NCBI GenBank assembly: GCA_963682055.1
Contig: OY821747.1
Location: 31,742,126-31,806,125, forward strand
Direction of reading: 5' to 3'
From: Primula veris
Lineage: Eukaryota > Streptophyta > Magnoliopsida > Ericales > Primulaceae
Length of the DNA stretch: 64,000 nt
Part shown: positions 42,516-55,484 of the stretch, in pieces
Numbering within the stretch: position 1 is the stretch's first letter
How the letters are laid out: every line of letters begins with the position of its first letter
Translations under genes and position numbers: made by a program
The notes under the pieces: model-generated
The model's database searches: none
The model's input: the letters and a program-made list of their open reading frames with translations, nothing else
What the model was told of the DNA's origin: nothing

Positions 42516-43077
42516 TGTAAATACTGAAAATTACAGAACTGAAAATAAATTACAGAATAGAAAGACTGAAAGTAAACAATACTGAAATGTAAATTACAGA
42601 AATGAAATGTACAGAATGTAAATGACTGAAAAATAAATAACAGAAATATTAAAAAGAAGAGGCAACTGCTGAGCAGTTTCCCTTAAACAATATTTCCCGA
42701 ACCACCTTTAAAGGTTTCTGGTTTCGGGACTTTGTTCCCAAGGTACAACTTCTATCTCAGAGTGGCTCGTATGGAAACCGGCACCGAACCACAGATCGAG
42801 CTGTTGGTGGTGCGGTTCTCTCTCTCTATATGATGCTTATGCTGTGTTGTGTGTTCTGGTGTGTTGAAATGAGAGGGGGAGGGCTGCCTTTTATAGCCTC
42901 TAATAAAACCGCGGCCATAAATGTTGCTCTTTAATTCTGGGAGTTACACCCCCAGAATCCGCTCAATCAATTCTGAAACCGCAGCATTTAATCTCATTCA
43001 TTGCTGGCGTTTCTTGATGCTGGAAACTCTAGGGACTGCTTTTGTATTTTATACAAAACTCGCTATTCGGGTTTGGA

Positions 43078-43187
43078 CCCAAGACCCAAGACCCGAGACA
43101 TTCCCCAAATCCCAAATCCCAAGCCCAAGCCCAAGCCCGTGCCCGCACCCGTGCCCGAGCCCGAGACCCGAGACACAAGACACGAGC
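43078..43187 (-). repeat. Intermediate-length G-rich array in copy B 3' LTR
   Basis: About 14 CCC units in the order CCCAAGA, CCCGAGA, CCCAAAT, CCCAAG, CCCGTG, CCCGCA, CCCGAG. The same blocks as copy A with fewer copies each. Confidence 0.85.
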
Positions 43188-43824
43188 GAGCGCGCGTGTG
43201 TGGTACACACTAATACTCTTAGGTGTATGTGGACATGTTAGTTTAATAACTACATGGGTTGGTATGGTATATATATTGTAAAATTAAATCTTAATCTTCC
43301 AATATGAGATTATTCTAAATGGTTTTCTCATTAACCATTTCGTTTTCCAGATTTGAGCTTTCGATAGCCCAACTTTGAAGCCACTTTGTATTCACACCCA
43401 TTCTCCGAATAGGTCATGCGATATACCGTTACGAAGCTCGTCACACGGGATACTCAAATACGTTGAGTACGGTATAAACAACTCAGCGCTGTCACATGAA
43501 AAAATGACTCGAAGTTGGTCCAGCGACCATTCGGAAACACACATGTTTTTAACATGTTTTTCCAACAATCCCCCACATGAATGCAATTGGCTGAAAATAA
43601 AATGCTCCTAAATGCATACGAGAGAACTGCAAGAGTTCACTGCATAAGGACAGGTAGCGCGCGCCTTAAACCTGTCGTAGTGACGTAAAATCTGATATGC
43701 TACTATTGGGTAGCCTTTAAGCCTTGAACCCTTTAGCGTTTGTGCATACCAGGGTAATGCGCACACAGTGTCCTCTCTACACTGCTTACTAAGATCTTTG
43801 GTTGTTGTCCATATTTGGCCGTGG

Positions 43825-43829
43825 ACTGC
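43825..43829. repeat. Target site duplication of solo LTR 1 (left)
   Basis: ACTGC, repeated at 45084-45088; uninterrupted GGACTGCCTTGG is found at the same place in copy A (10145-10156). Confidence 0.9.
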
Positions 43830-45083
43830 TGTTGGCCCGTGCAGCTAAAACTTAAAGAGGGGGGGGGGGGGTGAATAATGTTTTTGGCGCTTTTCGCGGA
43901 ATTAAAAACTAAGCAACTAACAACCCAAGGTTTTTGCAATTCTAAACTTAAGCGTTTAATAATCGTTAATGCAATGTTAAAAGTACTAAACGCAAGCAAG
44001 AAAATAAGCAATAGTTAAGTTGCGGAAAGTAAAAGTTAAGGGAAGAAATGACACCGTGATTTATAGAGGTTCGGCAAAATGCGCCTACGTCCTCTCCTCG
44101 GTACTACCGAGTATTTTACTAAAAATAATCTTCCCGATTTTACAAATCCTATCGAGCTCAATCGACCGATTGGCTCACCCTCTACCCGAGGTTCCTACTC
44201 TTGATACAAGCGCAAGCGGACACGTCTAATGAGTCAACGACTCCCCCTCAATCTATGAGTACCCGAATGAAAAGACCTAGAGCTTTTAAGCTTCACTTGC
44301 TTACAAAGCCTCTACCCGATCACTCGCTCACAAATGAGTTTATAAATTACTCGATACAAATTGTTACAACAATGTAACTACACTCACTATTTTAATTTCT
44401 TTTTAAAAAGCTAATTGGTGAGTTTTTGATGATGATCGAGCTTGAATCTCTTTCTCCTTGATTTTCCTCTTTCTCGAATATATTCACCAAAATAGTGATT
44501 TTTAGGGTTTTTATTGAGAGAGGTTAAAGAATGATAATAGGTTATGAATGGATGATTTTGGAGAGAGATTTGGGGTGGTTTATATGGACCAAGATGTCTG
44601 TTTTTCTGTATATGACCGTTGGTAGTGGTTGAGGGTTTTATCCATAGGTTTTAAGCAGTTTTCCAGAATAAGCTGAAAAGCTGTTTTTGAAAAGTGCAGA
44701 AAATGATCGGTCGTTTTTCTGCAGTCGATCGGTCGTTATTCAGAAAACGATCGGTCGTTTTCTGAAAACGATCGGTCATTTTTCCAATGGACTCACTGGA
44801 AGAATTTGGACCAAAAACGATCGGTCGTTTTTGTCCAGTCGATCGGTCGTTTTTCTTCTGGTCTCGGTTTTCTTCGAAAGCTTGTATCTTCTTCGTTTTA
44901 GCTCCGATTTTGGTTCCGTCTGAACCTTTGGCTTCGTTATCGAATGCTCTATCTTTCTGTAGACCTGAAATATACGTTTTCTCTTTTTGGAAAAGACAAG
45001 CATTATATTATCGAAATAGTAAAATCATTAACGACATAATCAACGTTATAATCAAAATCAATTATTGAACTCTAAGTTCAACA
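43830..45083 (-). mobile_element. Solo LTR 1 inside Copia copy B
   Basis: 1254 bp, TGTTGGCCCGTG to AAGTTCAACA, with TSD ACTGC. Comparison with copy A gives the empty site directly. It has a poly-G tract (AGAGGGGGGGGG...TGAATAA) near one end and a cluster of GATCGGTCG repeats at 44701-44865. A minus-strand TATA-like CCATATAAACC near 44577-44590 suggests minus orientation. A second copy is at 58520-59731. No internal coding region remains, so it is a solo LTR. Confidence 0.9.
44701..44865 (-). repeat. GATCGGTCG repeat cluster in solo LTR 1
   Basis: Six units of the imperfect palindrome AACGATCGGTCGTTTT with alternating spacers (CTGCAGTC, TCAGAA, GTCCAGTC). They lie upstream of the inferred TATA box in LTR sense. 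Confidence 0.85.
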
Positions 45084-45301
45084 ACTGCCTTGGCAAAATT
45101 CAACCGAGTGCTCTAGTAATTTAGCCCATGGCTCATCACATAGTATAGGCCATACACACTCGTCATAGGTGATTTCAAGTCCAGGGTGTCCTGACTCACC
45201 CCTCTCGATCTTCGAGATACTTGTTTTCATTAAGAGCCTCATGCTCACCCTTAAGATGGTTTAGGTCTATCACTCTTTCATCCTAGAAATGGGTTGGGAA
45301 C

Positions 45302-48300
45302 TTAAGTTCCCGAGTGGTTTGTTCGGTCACCCCCACAGTTCGGTTTTCCCGTTGAACCCGAGGCTGGAGAATGCAGTTCGGGTTGGGTTGCCTCTGAGGA
45401 GGTTTCCAGTTTGATGGGCTTCAACCCTATTCCCCTCGATGAAACTTCAACTCCTACCTGAGTCAAGCCTTTTGTAAATGGATCTGCTATATTGTCTTTA
45501 GATCTCACAAAATCTAATGACACCACACCGTTAGCTAACAATTCTCTTACGGATTTATGTCTCCGACGAATATGTCGGGACTTTCCATTATACATATGAT
45601 CCTGCACCCGCCTAATAGCCGACTGACTATCGTAGTGCATGCTTATTGCTGTGACAGGTTTCAGCCACATTGGAATTCCTTCCAGAAAGCTTCTCAGCCA
45701 GTCAGCCTCTTCTGTTGCTAGATCCAACGCTATGAACTCGGATTCCATAGTTGATCTAGCTATGCAGGTCTGCTTGGATGATCTCCATGAGACAGCTGCT
45801 CCTCTCATCACGAACACATATCCGCTAGTGGATCGTGTACTGTTAGAATCCGAGATCCAATTTGCATCAGAATACCCTTCCAGTACAGCTGGATATCTGG
45901 TATAATGCAACCCTCGGTCTGCTGTGTATCTCATGTATCTGAGAAGTCTCTTGATGGCCTTCCAGTGTTCCTCATTGGGATTACTGGTGTACCTACTCAG
46001 TCTACTCACTGAGTTGGCTATGTCTGGTCTAGTACAGTTCATGACGTACATCAGACTGGCTATTATTCGAGAATATTCCAATTGTCTCACACTTTCCCCA
46101 AAATTCTTTTTCAGGGTAGTTGAGATCTCTATCGGAGTTCTGGATGTAGCTTTACTATCTTTATCAAATTTGTCAAGCATCTGCCTGACATAGTGAGTTT
46201 GAGATAGCGCATATCCGTCTGATGTCTTGGTAATTTTCATACCAAGTATGACATCAGCGACACCCAAGTCTTTCATCTCGAATTTTTGTGACAACATTTT
46301 CTTAGTGGAGTTGATGTTATCAATACTCCCTATTATTATCATGTCATCTACGTAGAGGCAGACTACCACGTAGTCCTTTTCATTACCTTTCACGTAGACG
46401 CATTTGTCACATTCGTTTATTCGAAAGCCGTTTGATAGCATCACTCTATCAAATTTTTCGTGCCATTGTTTAGGCGCTTGTTTGAGTCCATACAAGGACT
46501 TCACAAGTTTACATACCTTGTGAGCTTTACCTGGAACCACAAACCCTTCTGGTTGTTCCATGTAAATTTCCTCTTCTAGCTCACCATTCAAGAACGCCGT
46601 TTTAACATCCATTTGATGTATTTCCAGATACAACAGTGCCGCGAGAGCAATGACTATCTGGATTGACGTCTTCCTGGAGACAGGAGCATAAGTGTCGAAA
46701 TAGTCGACACCTTCGGTTTGTCTAAAACCTTTCACTACAAGCCTCGCCTTGTATTTCTCGATCGTTCCATCCAGCTTTCTCTTCCTCATGAAGATCCACT
46801 TGTGTCCTAGTGGCTTACACCCGGGTGGTAGATCCACTAGTTCCCAATTGTGATTTTGTAATATCGATTCAACCTTATTGTTGATCGCTTCCTCCCAATA
46901 TTGGGCTTCCGGGGATGACATTGCTTCTTTGAATGTCGCCGGTTCGCCTTCTATCATGAAGGTTACAAAATCTGGACCGAAAGACGTTTCCTTTCTAGCC
47001 CTTTTACTACGCCGAGGCTCTTCTTCTTCTTCCTCCAACGGTTCACTTGCCCCCACATTTTCCTCACTGTGTGACTCCTCAGTCTCTACAGTTATGGAAG
47101 ACTTGCGGGAAAAGATCTCCTCGAAGAAAGAAGCTTCTCGAGCTTCGATAATAGTATCTACATGCACATCGGGAATATCCGACTTGTGCACGAGAAAACG
47201 ATAAGCACTACTGTTTTGTGCATATCCTATGAACACACAGTCTACCGTCTTTGGCCCTATTCTCGTTCTTTTCGGAAGCGAGACAAGGACCTTCGCTAGA
47301 CAACCCCAAACCCTTAAGAATTTATAGCTCGGCCGATGGCCTTTCCATAGTTCATAAGGTGGTTTATCACGCTTCTTATGCGGTAGCTTGTTCAATACAT
47401 AGTTGGCGGAAAGCAGCGCTTCCCCCCACATGTTCTGGGGTAACCCAGAACTTATTAACATAGCATTCATCATTTCCTTGAGCGTCCTATTCTTACGCTC
47501 GGCAACCCCATTCTGCTCCGGAGAGTATGGGGCTGTGGTTTGATGTATAATGCCATTTTCTACGCATATCTGCGCAAACGATGCCTCGTATTCACCGCCT
47601 CTATCACTCCTCAACATTTTAATCTTTTTATTGAGTTGATTTTCTACTTCGGTCTTATGAAGAGCGAATTTCTCTACCGCTTTGTCTTTACTTCTCATTA
47701 AGTAGACATAGCAGTATCTAGTACAGTCATCTATAAATGTGATGAAATACTTTTTCCCTCCTCGCGTTTGTATAAACTTTAAGTCGCATACATCCGTGTG
47801 TATTAGACCGAGAGGTTCAGTACTTCGTTCAATATGTTGATACGAAGACTTGGTTAATTTTGCCTCAACACAAACCTCACATTTATGTTGTTTATCAAAG
47901 ACAAAATTAGATAGTAGATTCAGTGATATTAATTTCTTCATAGAATTAGAATTCACATGACCTAATCTACCATGCCATAAATTAAATGAATCGCAAGAAT
48001 AAGCAAACGAAGTTTTATTAGCCACTTGGGCAACATTAACGGTTACATTATTCTTGGTACTGGCCTCAGCCTTAGTACCCACAATAGCAGACTCGGCTTT
48101 AGGAGCCGGAGTACCAACATTTAATTTAAACATGTCGTTGGTCATATAGCCATGGCCTACATACATTCCATTAAGGGTGATTACAATTTTAGCAGATTCA
48201 AATACAAGTTTAAATCCTTTGTTCACCATAACAGACCCGGAAACCAAATTCTTGTGAATTTTCGGCACATGGAGCACGCCATTCAGTGTGAGCTCCTTTC

Positions 48301-48547
48301 CCGATGTCATCTTCAACAGCACGGTTCCTTTTCCTTCCACCCTGGAAGTAGCCGAGTTCCCCATGAAACAGCTCTCATTGTCCACGGCCGTATAGGTCTT
48401 GAACATCCATTTGCTGGCACAGATGTGACTAGTGGCGCCTATGTCCAGCCACCATTCCTTTGGGTTGCTCCCCACTAGGTTCACTTCAGAAACCACAGCA
48501 CTCAGGTGCATATAGTCCTGTCCAGCATCATCTCCTCCCTCAACCAC
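45302..48547 (-). CDS. pol: Copia pol frame, copy B (protease mutated)
   Basis: An open frame of 1081 residues with no internal stop, about 95 percent like copy A by eye. The integrase HHCC and DDE residues, RT YVDDM (about 731-735) and RNase H GYSDANW are all kept. The protease active site reads [10 protein letters not shown], Asp-Ile-Gly for Asp-Thr-Gly (ACA to ATA), which should inactivate or weaken it. There is no ATG at the head of the frame. With a broken gag upstream, this copy is unlikely to be autonomous. Confidence 0.9.
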   Translation of the reverse strand: MVEGGDDAGQDYMHLSAVVSEVNLVGSNPKEWWLDIGATSHICASKWMFKTYTAVDNESCFMGNSATSRVEGKGTVLLKMTSGKELTLNGVLHVPKIHKNLVSGSVMVNKGFKLVFESAKIVITLNGMYVGHGYMTNDMFKLNVGTPAPKAESAIVGTKAEASTKNNVTVNVAQVANKTSFAYSCDSFNLWHGRLGHVNSNSMKKLISLNLLSNFVFDKQHKCEVCVEAKLTKSSYQHIERSTEPLGLIHTDVCDLKFIQTRGGKKYFITFIDDCTRYCYVYLMRSKDKAVEKFALHKTEVENQLNKKIKMLRSDRGGEYEASFAQICVENGIIHQTTAPYSPEQNGVAERKNRTLKEMMNAMLISSGLPQNMWGEALLSANYVLNKLPHKKRDKPPYELWKGHRPSYKFLRVWGCLAKVLVSLPKRTRIGPKTVDCVFIGYAQNSSAYRFLVHKSDIPDVHVDTIIEAREASFFEEIFSRKSSITVETEESHSEENVGASEPLEEEEEEPRRSKRARKETSFGPDFVTFMIEGEPATFKEAMSSPEAQYWEEAINNKVESILQNHNWELVDLPPGCKPLGHKWIFMRKRKLDGTIEKYKARLVVKGFRQTEGVDYFDTYAPVSRKTSIQIVIALAALLYLEIHQMDVKTAFLNGELEEEIYMEQPEGFVVPGKAHKVCKLVKSLYGLKQAPKQWHEKFDRVMLSNGFRINECDKCVYVKGNEKDYVVVCLYVDDMIIIGSIDNINSTKKMLSQKFEMKDLGVADVILGMKITKTSDGYALSQTHYVRQMLDKFDKDSKATSRTPIEISTTLKKNFGESVRQLEYSRIIASLMYVMNCTRPDIANSVSRLSRYTSNPNEEHWKAIKRLLRYMRYTADRGLHYTRYPAVLEGYSDANWISDSNSTRSTSGYVFVMRGAAVSWRSSKQTCIARSTMESEFIALDLATEEADWLRSFLEGIPMWLKPVTAISMHYDSQSAIRRVQDHMYNGKSRHIRRRHKSVRELLANGVVSLDFVRSKDNIADPFTKGLTQVGVEVSSRGIGLKPIKLETSSEATQPELHSPASGSTGKPNCGGDRTNHSGT

Positions 48548-48598
48548 ATTTGCCTGAGTAGGTGCCCTCTTCCTCCCTTTCCCTTGGAACTTCCTCTT

Positions 48599-48600
<2 letters not shown>

Positions 48601-48629
<29 letters not shown>
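48601..48629. repeat. G29 homopolymer at the gag-pol junction of copy B
   Basis: Twenty-nine consecutive G, where copy A has G9 followed by TTTGGGCTTGTCGGT. The run has expanded and replaced neighbouring bases. The exact length may be an assembly estimate. Confidence 0.75.
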
Positions 48630-48630
<1 letters not shown>

Positions 48631-49667
48631 GTTGCGCATCTTACAATCCGCGGCACGATGGCCCGGTTTGTTGCACACAAATCAATCTTCCATGAATTTC
48701 TTCTTGAGAGAAGCACCGACACTGCTGTCAAAGTGTTTCCGCTTGGATACAGCGTCCTCAACCACATGGGCCTTGGCAACCGCGTTGCCTGCTCCGCCAC
48801 CGCCTTTCCTTCCGGATCGGCGGTTGCTTTGCTCAACATTGAGCCTCTTAATGAGTCCTTCCAAGGTCATAGCCTTTTGCTTGTGTTTCAGGTAGTTTTG
48901 AAACTCTTTCCAAGAAGGTGGCAGTTTCTCAATCATTAATGCCACTTGGAAAGGTTCGTTGATAACTAGCCCTTCAACCTCAAGCCTATGTTATATGAGT
49001 TGGAGTTCCTCAACCTGCTTGATAACACTCTTCCCATCAGTCATCATGTACTCATGAAAGTCCGTGACGACAAATTTCTTTGCGCCAGCGTTATTCACTT
49101 TGTACTTTCTTTCGAGAGACTCCCAAAGCTCCTTTGCAGTAGCCTTGGGCTCGAATACACTGAAGAGAGTGTCATCCAAAGCACACAGGATGTAGTTCCG
49201 GCATAGGTAGTCGCCGTGTTTCCACGCTTCCACCGCCGAAACCGTCTGCACGCCCTCATCGTCCTCGCTTAGGACGGGTGCAGACTCCTTAAGAAACCGG
49301 GTCAGATTAAGGGCAGTTAAATAAAACAACATCTTTTGCTGCCAACGTTTGAAGTTGTTGCCCCTAAACTTTTCCGGTCTCTCTAGTTGAGAGGTTGGCA
49401 ACATTGGCATCGCCGGCGTTGCCGGAGCCTTGCCCTTTGCCCTGGCTGCAGCCACAAGCGCTGCCTTGGCCGCAGCCGCAGCCGCAGCCATATCATCGGC
49501 TTCTGCCGCAGCGGCGTCGGCCGCAGCCTTTACCGCAGCAGCTTTGGCCTCAGCCTGATCCTGAGCCCCCCACTCGCAGCGCTCGCAATGTTATGGCTAC
49601 TGCCAATCACAACTGCGCCCTGCACGTCTCCCGAAGGAACGGTGGGTGTTTGATCCTCATTAGTCAT
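48630..49667 (-). pseudogene. Broken Copia gag, copy B
   Basis: Same start as copy A (ATG at 49665-49667). The frame is lost by a one-base change in a C run near 49566. There is a stop in place of the Tyr codon of the QLIYHRL segment near 48990, and a second stop replaces the first cysteine of the zinc knuckle (TGC to TGA near 48687). The Ala-rich N-terminal stretch is shorter than in copy A. Confidence 0.85.
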
Positions 49668-50013
49668 CTGAAATGACAATATAAACTGATTTAGTTTCTC
49701 GCAAGAAAACTAATATTTTTTTATTGCAAATGCTAATTATAACTTAATTAGTTTACTTTAAAAGAATAAAACAATAAAAAGATATTCTAGCGTGAAAATC
49801 AAATCACTTTTGATTTCACTAAGAATTCTTTATAGTATTCTAGAATAAAAAGATTAAAACCAATTCGGATTTATTCTATGTGCAAATTTCAATTTCTAGT
49901 AAACTAACAATGATTTTGCGAGAATAAAACCGAGACATCAACAAAATAAAATAAAAGAAAAAGTCCTTTTCTTTTCGAAATTAGTAAAACCAAAAAATGA
50001 TATTGTTTAAGAT

Positions 50014-51430
50014 TGTTGGTTTTGGTACTATTTCGAATACAATAATTGAAAGACAATAATGTAAAAGACAAAGGACTGAATGGAAATAACAATTTTATTT
50101 CTCACAATTGGAATATAAATTACAATTCCTGACTCAACAAATAAATAAACTGCAGGACTGTTATAAAGAAACTGCCGGACTGGTTTAACGAAGAAACTGC
50201 CGGACTGGTTTTAAATAAACTGTCGGACTGGTTTTTAAATAAACTGCCGGACTGGTTTTAACAAACTGCCGGACTGGTTTTAAATAAACTGCTGGACTGG
50301 TTTTAAACAAAACCAAACTGCCGGACTGTTTTAACAAAACAAACTGCCGGACTGTTTTAAACAAACTGCCGGACTGGTTTTAAACAAAAAACAAACTGCC
50401 GGACTGGTTTTAAACAAATAAAAAACTGCCGGACTGGTTTTTGTAAATACTGGAAATTACAGAACTGAAAATAAATTACAGAATAGAAAGACTGAAAGTA
50501 AACAGTACTGAAATGTAAATTACAGAAATGAAATGTACAGAATGTAAATGACTGAAAAATAAATAACATAAATATTAAAAAGAAGAGGCAACTGCTGAGC
50601 AGTTTCTCTTAAACAATATTTCCCGAACCACCTTTAAAGGTTTCTGGTTTCGGGACTTTGTTCCCAAGGTACAACTTCTATCTCAGAGTGGCTCGTATGG
50701 AAACCGGCACCGAACCACAGGTCGAGCTGTTGGTGGTGCGGTTCTCTCTCTCTATATGATGCTTATGCTGTGTTGTGTGTTCTGGTGTGTTGAAATGAGA
50801 GGGGGAGGGCTGCCTTTTATAGGCTCTAATGAAACCGCGGCCATAAATGTTGGTCTTTAATTCTGGGAGTTACACCCCCAGAATCCGCTCAATCAATTCT
50901 GAAACCGCAGCATTTAATCTCATTCATTGCTGGCGTTTCTTGATGCTGGAAACTCTAGGGACTGCTTTTGTATTTTATACAAAACTTCCTATTCGGATTT
51001 GGACCCAAACCCCAAACCCCAAACCCGCACCCGAGACACGAGACACGAGCGAGCGCGCGTGTGTGGTACACACTAATACTCTTAGGTGTGTGTGGACATG
51101 TTAGTTTAATAACTACATGGGTTGGTATGGTATATATATTGTAAAATTAACTCTTAATCTTCCAATATGGGATTATTCTAAATGGTTTTCTCATTAACCA
51201 TTTCGTTTTCCAGATTTGAGCTTTCGATAGCACAACTTTGAAGCCACTTTGTATTGACACCCATTCTCCGAATAGGTCATGCGATATACCGTTACGAAGC
51301 TCGTCACACGAGCTACTCAAATACATTGAGTACGGTATAAACAACTCAGCGCTGTCATATGAAAAAATGACTCGAAGTTGGTCCAGCGACCATTCGGAAA
51401 CACACATGTTTTTAACGTGTTTTTCCAACA
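50014..51430 (-). repeat. Copy B 5' LTR
   Basis: 1417 bp, TGTTGGTTTTGG to TTTTTCCAACA. It has a 12-unit ACTGCCGGACTGG array (about 50150-50445) but almost no G-rich array (51004-51050). Confidence 0.9.
51004..51050 (-). repeat. Minimal G-rich array in copy B 5' LTR
   Basis: Only about five CCC units (CCCAAAC x3, CCCGCA, CCCGAGA), against about 14 in the partner LTR of the same element. Confidence 0.8.
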
Positions 51431-52520
51431 ATAACATCTTTATTTCAAAAAAGTTTATATTTTATTATTTGATGGATGAGAGATACATAAGAGATTGATA
51501 TAGTGGGGGTCCTGTTTAAATAAAATGGTAGATAAAGTTTTTTTTTTTTTTTTTATTGTTAAGGGAGACTTGAACTCACCATGTAGATAGGGAAACAAAT
51601 GGACAAGAGTTAATATGAGGTATTCCTAAAATAATTGATGCAGCATCATTTTTTTTGCAAAAGTTATGTATAATAAGGAAACAACATTATTTGGTTAGAC
51701 TGATATTAGTGTTTTCAGTGCATTCGCACCGATCACCTTAACTATTTCATCAAAATAACACATTTTATTTCTTTTAATTAACCGTTTATATTTACACAAA
51801 ATTTCAGCTTTTACTTATTAATTTTCTTATAATAACCCTACATTATTTCTTTTTATTTGTTTATTATTATTTAATAATCATTATAATATTACAAGCACAA
51901 AATGTGGACTTCATGATAGTTTATTACTATTATATTAATTTAGGTAATTATATACATTACTCGTATATAAAGTGAATTTTGTATTTCCTGAAATTTAGGA
52001 AATTTATAGGGTTACCGATGCATGTCACTTTTTATATTATAATCATCAAATTTTAAAAAAAAATATGTTTTGAGTTAACAAATACGGATGATCTTAGTGG
52101 AGAAAGTTAAAATTTTAAGGAATATAGTAATTTTAAAGGCACTGAAGCTAATGCTCGGTAGTATGTTCTGTTCCTAATAATGTAAAGTTTCTGCAGTTTT
52201 TTCGAAGTTTCTGTCATAAGAAGTCGTTTACGAGAACATATTGTCTCCCCAATGTCACAAACATTTAGGTTCGTTCCTCTGCTTCTTGCTTATTTCCCTC
52301 GCATTCTTCTTTTCCCCATTCACTAATGACAGTTTTATTGCAAATTCAAAGTGTTTCAATCTACAAGGCAAACCGCTTCGGTTCCCATTCTTTCTGGTCA
52401 GAACTGGTAATGAACAACTTGGCACAAATCCATAAGACAGGCCAGTGATAGTTTTTGCTAACATCTTGTTTGCCTTACCTAGCGGTAGACTCTGAACAAA
52501 TTGTAGGCTTAGTTTAGACC

Positions 52521-53225
52521 AGTGTTTTAAAAAAAACCGATAGCGTAAGTATAGCGTTTTTGTGTGAGCTACGCTAAAAGCGATAATAGCGTAGCATTGA
52601 AGCGCAACACAAATTTTATACTAAAAGTATAAATATTTATAAACAGAATAATTTAACAAAAACATCGCATTCATGTTAATTATCTTAGACACTTAAAAAG
52701 TACAAAAATTCGTAATGACAAATTCAATTTAAGTCACAAAGTGAGGAACAAATAAGACAAACCTTACTTCAAAACTACCATAATTGCCGAAGAGATCATA
52801 CCCATATACGGTATTTAATGGAATGCTAAATAATTCTAAACTTTTTATAGCAAATTACGAATCAAAAATTATTTCTGAAACATCAATTTTCAATTTTCTA
52901 TACAACAAGAATAAAGTAAATTGAAAATATTTTATAAATAGAACGAAATGATACAAATTTATGTTTTCTAGTACTTTAAATGCTCAAATTAATTTGCAAT
53001 TCATCAAATTACTAAGCGATTTCGGCTCATTAGTACTTGTGATATATAAAAATTAAACTACATTATAATACCGGAAAAGTGCACATCTTCATGCTTAAAT
53101 AGCTAAAAAGGCGAAATATTAGTTCAAAAATCACACTAATAAAGCACATAAAACACACTATTAGCGTTTTACCAACGATATAGCGAAATAGCATATGTAG
53201 CTTTTTTTCACTAACCATTATATTG
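52521..53225. repeat. Dispersed GTTTTAAAA-(AGCG) repeat
   Basis: Begins CAGTGTTTTAAAAAAAACC and continues with TAGCGTAAGTATAGCG and CTACGCTAAAAGCGATAATAG. A related block ATAGCGAAATAGCATATGTAGC closes it at about 53180-53205. Compare 54100 and 63190. Confidence 0.4.
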
Positions 53226-54099
53226 GGATATTAGAGAAGTTACGCTTGAGCAAATGATTTGAAGAGGAGCGGTACACCCATGTGACTAGGGGTTGTCATG
53301 GCAAGCCCATAATTTTAAAAAATATTTTTTTTGTATTAGTGTTTTTCATAATAATTTATATACATATACTGTATTCTGTCAACCACTTAAATATTTTTTA
53401 TGATAACCTCTCCCAAAATTATATATTGATAGTGTAATAACATACCATAATTTTGACACCTAACACACATCTTAAAAAAAAATTAAACAAAAATAATAAT
53501 TAGAGTAGTGATGAGTGCAAACAAAATTTATAAAATATTTTTTGTTAGTTTGTATTTTAATTGAAGTGAGTATACTGAAAATGTGTAAGAGATATTTAAT
53601 TGTTTATATATATATATATTATTTAATATACGTTTGATTTTTTCAGGTTTTATTATATATATATTGTTTACCTTCGTGTCTTAATTTTTTTACTTGTTAT
53701 AACTTGATTTCTTAAATTTAACATTTGTATCGTATCTTTTTTTGTTTTTATTTTATTTATTTATTAGTCAATTTTGAAACGCTTTAATTTTCGACACATG
53801 ACTGCACGTGATATTATTGTTGTGTTTTTTTTTTTGGAGTTTGAAAACAATGTCAAAATTGAGCGAAAATTAAAAAAATAGAAATCAAATACATTTTAAT
53901 AAAGAAATCAAGGTAAAAAAACATGAAGAAATTATGATAAAAACACATTTGGTCCTGATTCTGTCCTTGATTTGAATACGTTGATATGTTGAAATAGAAA
54001 GTGATGAAACGATCAATGATCCAACACAAAAGACACCAGAGATACAACGAAAGGCTGATACAGTATGCATATCCATTTATGTACTTGGGTTGATAAGAA

Positions 54100-54275
54100 A
54101 CACAGTTTTAAAAAACGTGTTATATTGCGTAATATTTTATGATATAACAGTTTTTATAAAAAAATTGCCTACGCTAAAACGCTATTTGGATGGAAAATTA
54201 CTAAATTCGCGCTATTGGGACCAAAAACGCAAAAAACGCGAAATTTTGAAACAAAAGCGTAAATAGCGAGTTAGG
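54100..54275. repeat. Dispersed GTTTTAAAA-(AGCG) repeat, second copy
   Basis: ACAGTTTTAAAAAACGTG, then ACGCTAAAACGCTATTTGG and CGCAAAAAACGCGAAATTTTG. Confidence 0.4.
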
Positions 54276-55484
54276 AAAAAAAAACAACGGATCCAAATAA
54301 TTAATATATGTTGTGTAATTTTCATAAAAGAATGTTTAGTACAGATGGTTGTGACATTGCATTATCTCTTATCAGACCCATATTTCAAGACTCACTAGTA
54401 GCATCACTAACATAACTATACCTTTTATTTTATTTTTGTCATTGACGTTTATTATTGATGTTTTAAATAACGTTATTGCTATCGTAACGTTTTTTTTTTT
54501 TTTTTTTTCTGGATTTCCATCCAAAAGTGGCACAATTAAGACAGAAATCAACAATATTTTAATAGATAGGAGACGGGATTAAGGATTCAACTAGCAGTTA
54601 TTAAACTTTATACTATTGAATAATCAACCAAAATAGTCAAAACGTGTGGGAGACAATACATTTAATGACGTGAATGGGACACATTTTAGCATGAATAATC
54701 AACCACGATAGGCAACACTATCCCAGCTTAATTCATTCTACTATTTAATGCTTAGGACCATTTACAGGTGCTGTATATCTTAGTAATCAATGTTTTTCAA
54801 ATTCCTTATATATTTTATCAAAAAATCTATTTGAATTAAAAAAACCAATATCTTGTTGTTTACTTTTCCACTATACCCTATTTTGCAAGACACTGCTTGA
54901 AACACACTCGGAACATCTTACTTAAATTTTTATGAAAAAATATATCTATTCATGTCAAAATTCAGGTGTTTATTATATATAAAGCAAAAAAAAAAATTAA
55001 ATAAATGAGAGATTATATATATGTATACTTAAACTGTTAAACATGACCCATGTCATAATAATTTTATTTAAATTTCGAGATATGAGTTGTTTTATTCGAA
55101 AGATTATTTTTAGTTAGGGTTTAATTTATACAAGTAATTAATCAAATATTTGTGGCCGAGATTTTTAAGAGAAATATATAACTTTAGGAACTTAAACAAT
55201 TAGAGAAAGTAAGAAAATAGTTGAATATGAGAAAGAATCTGCATGGCTAACTTAACCAATATAGTTAACAATTAAAATCATAGAAATACACTTGTCACTC
55301 ACATACTAGGCCACCAGCCACACTATAGAAACAACACATGTTTTACCAGCATAAAATTTGATCCCCAAAGAGATATTCTCATATAGACTTAAACAGACTC
55401 TCAACACACTAATATTTAATGTTAATTTAGAATTTTATTTTCACCCCGAAATTTAAGAATATGTTATTCGGCCATATATTTAAT

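Larger units (their letters stand above)
42089..43567 (-). repeat. Copy B 3' LTR
   Basis: 1479 bp. Holds 12 ACTGCCGGACTGG units (about 42222-42515) and a short G-rich array (43078-43187). Confidence 0.9.
42089..51430 (-). mobile_element. Older Copia retrotransposon, copy B (same family as copy A)
   Basis: LTRs 42089-43567 and 50014-51430 with TSD ATAAC. The left terminus is mutated (GGTTGG for TGTTGG). The LTRs differ at roughly 15-20 substitutions plus array length, so it is older than copy A. The pol frame is open but the gag is broken, and a solo LTR of another family is inserted at 43830-45083. Confidence 0.92.

Noticed and set aside
44020..45003. Short frames in 44020-45068 and 59031-59703
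   Set aside because: They fall within solo LTRs and recur between the two copies only as repeat sequence.
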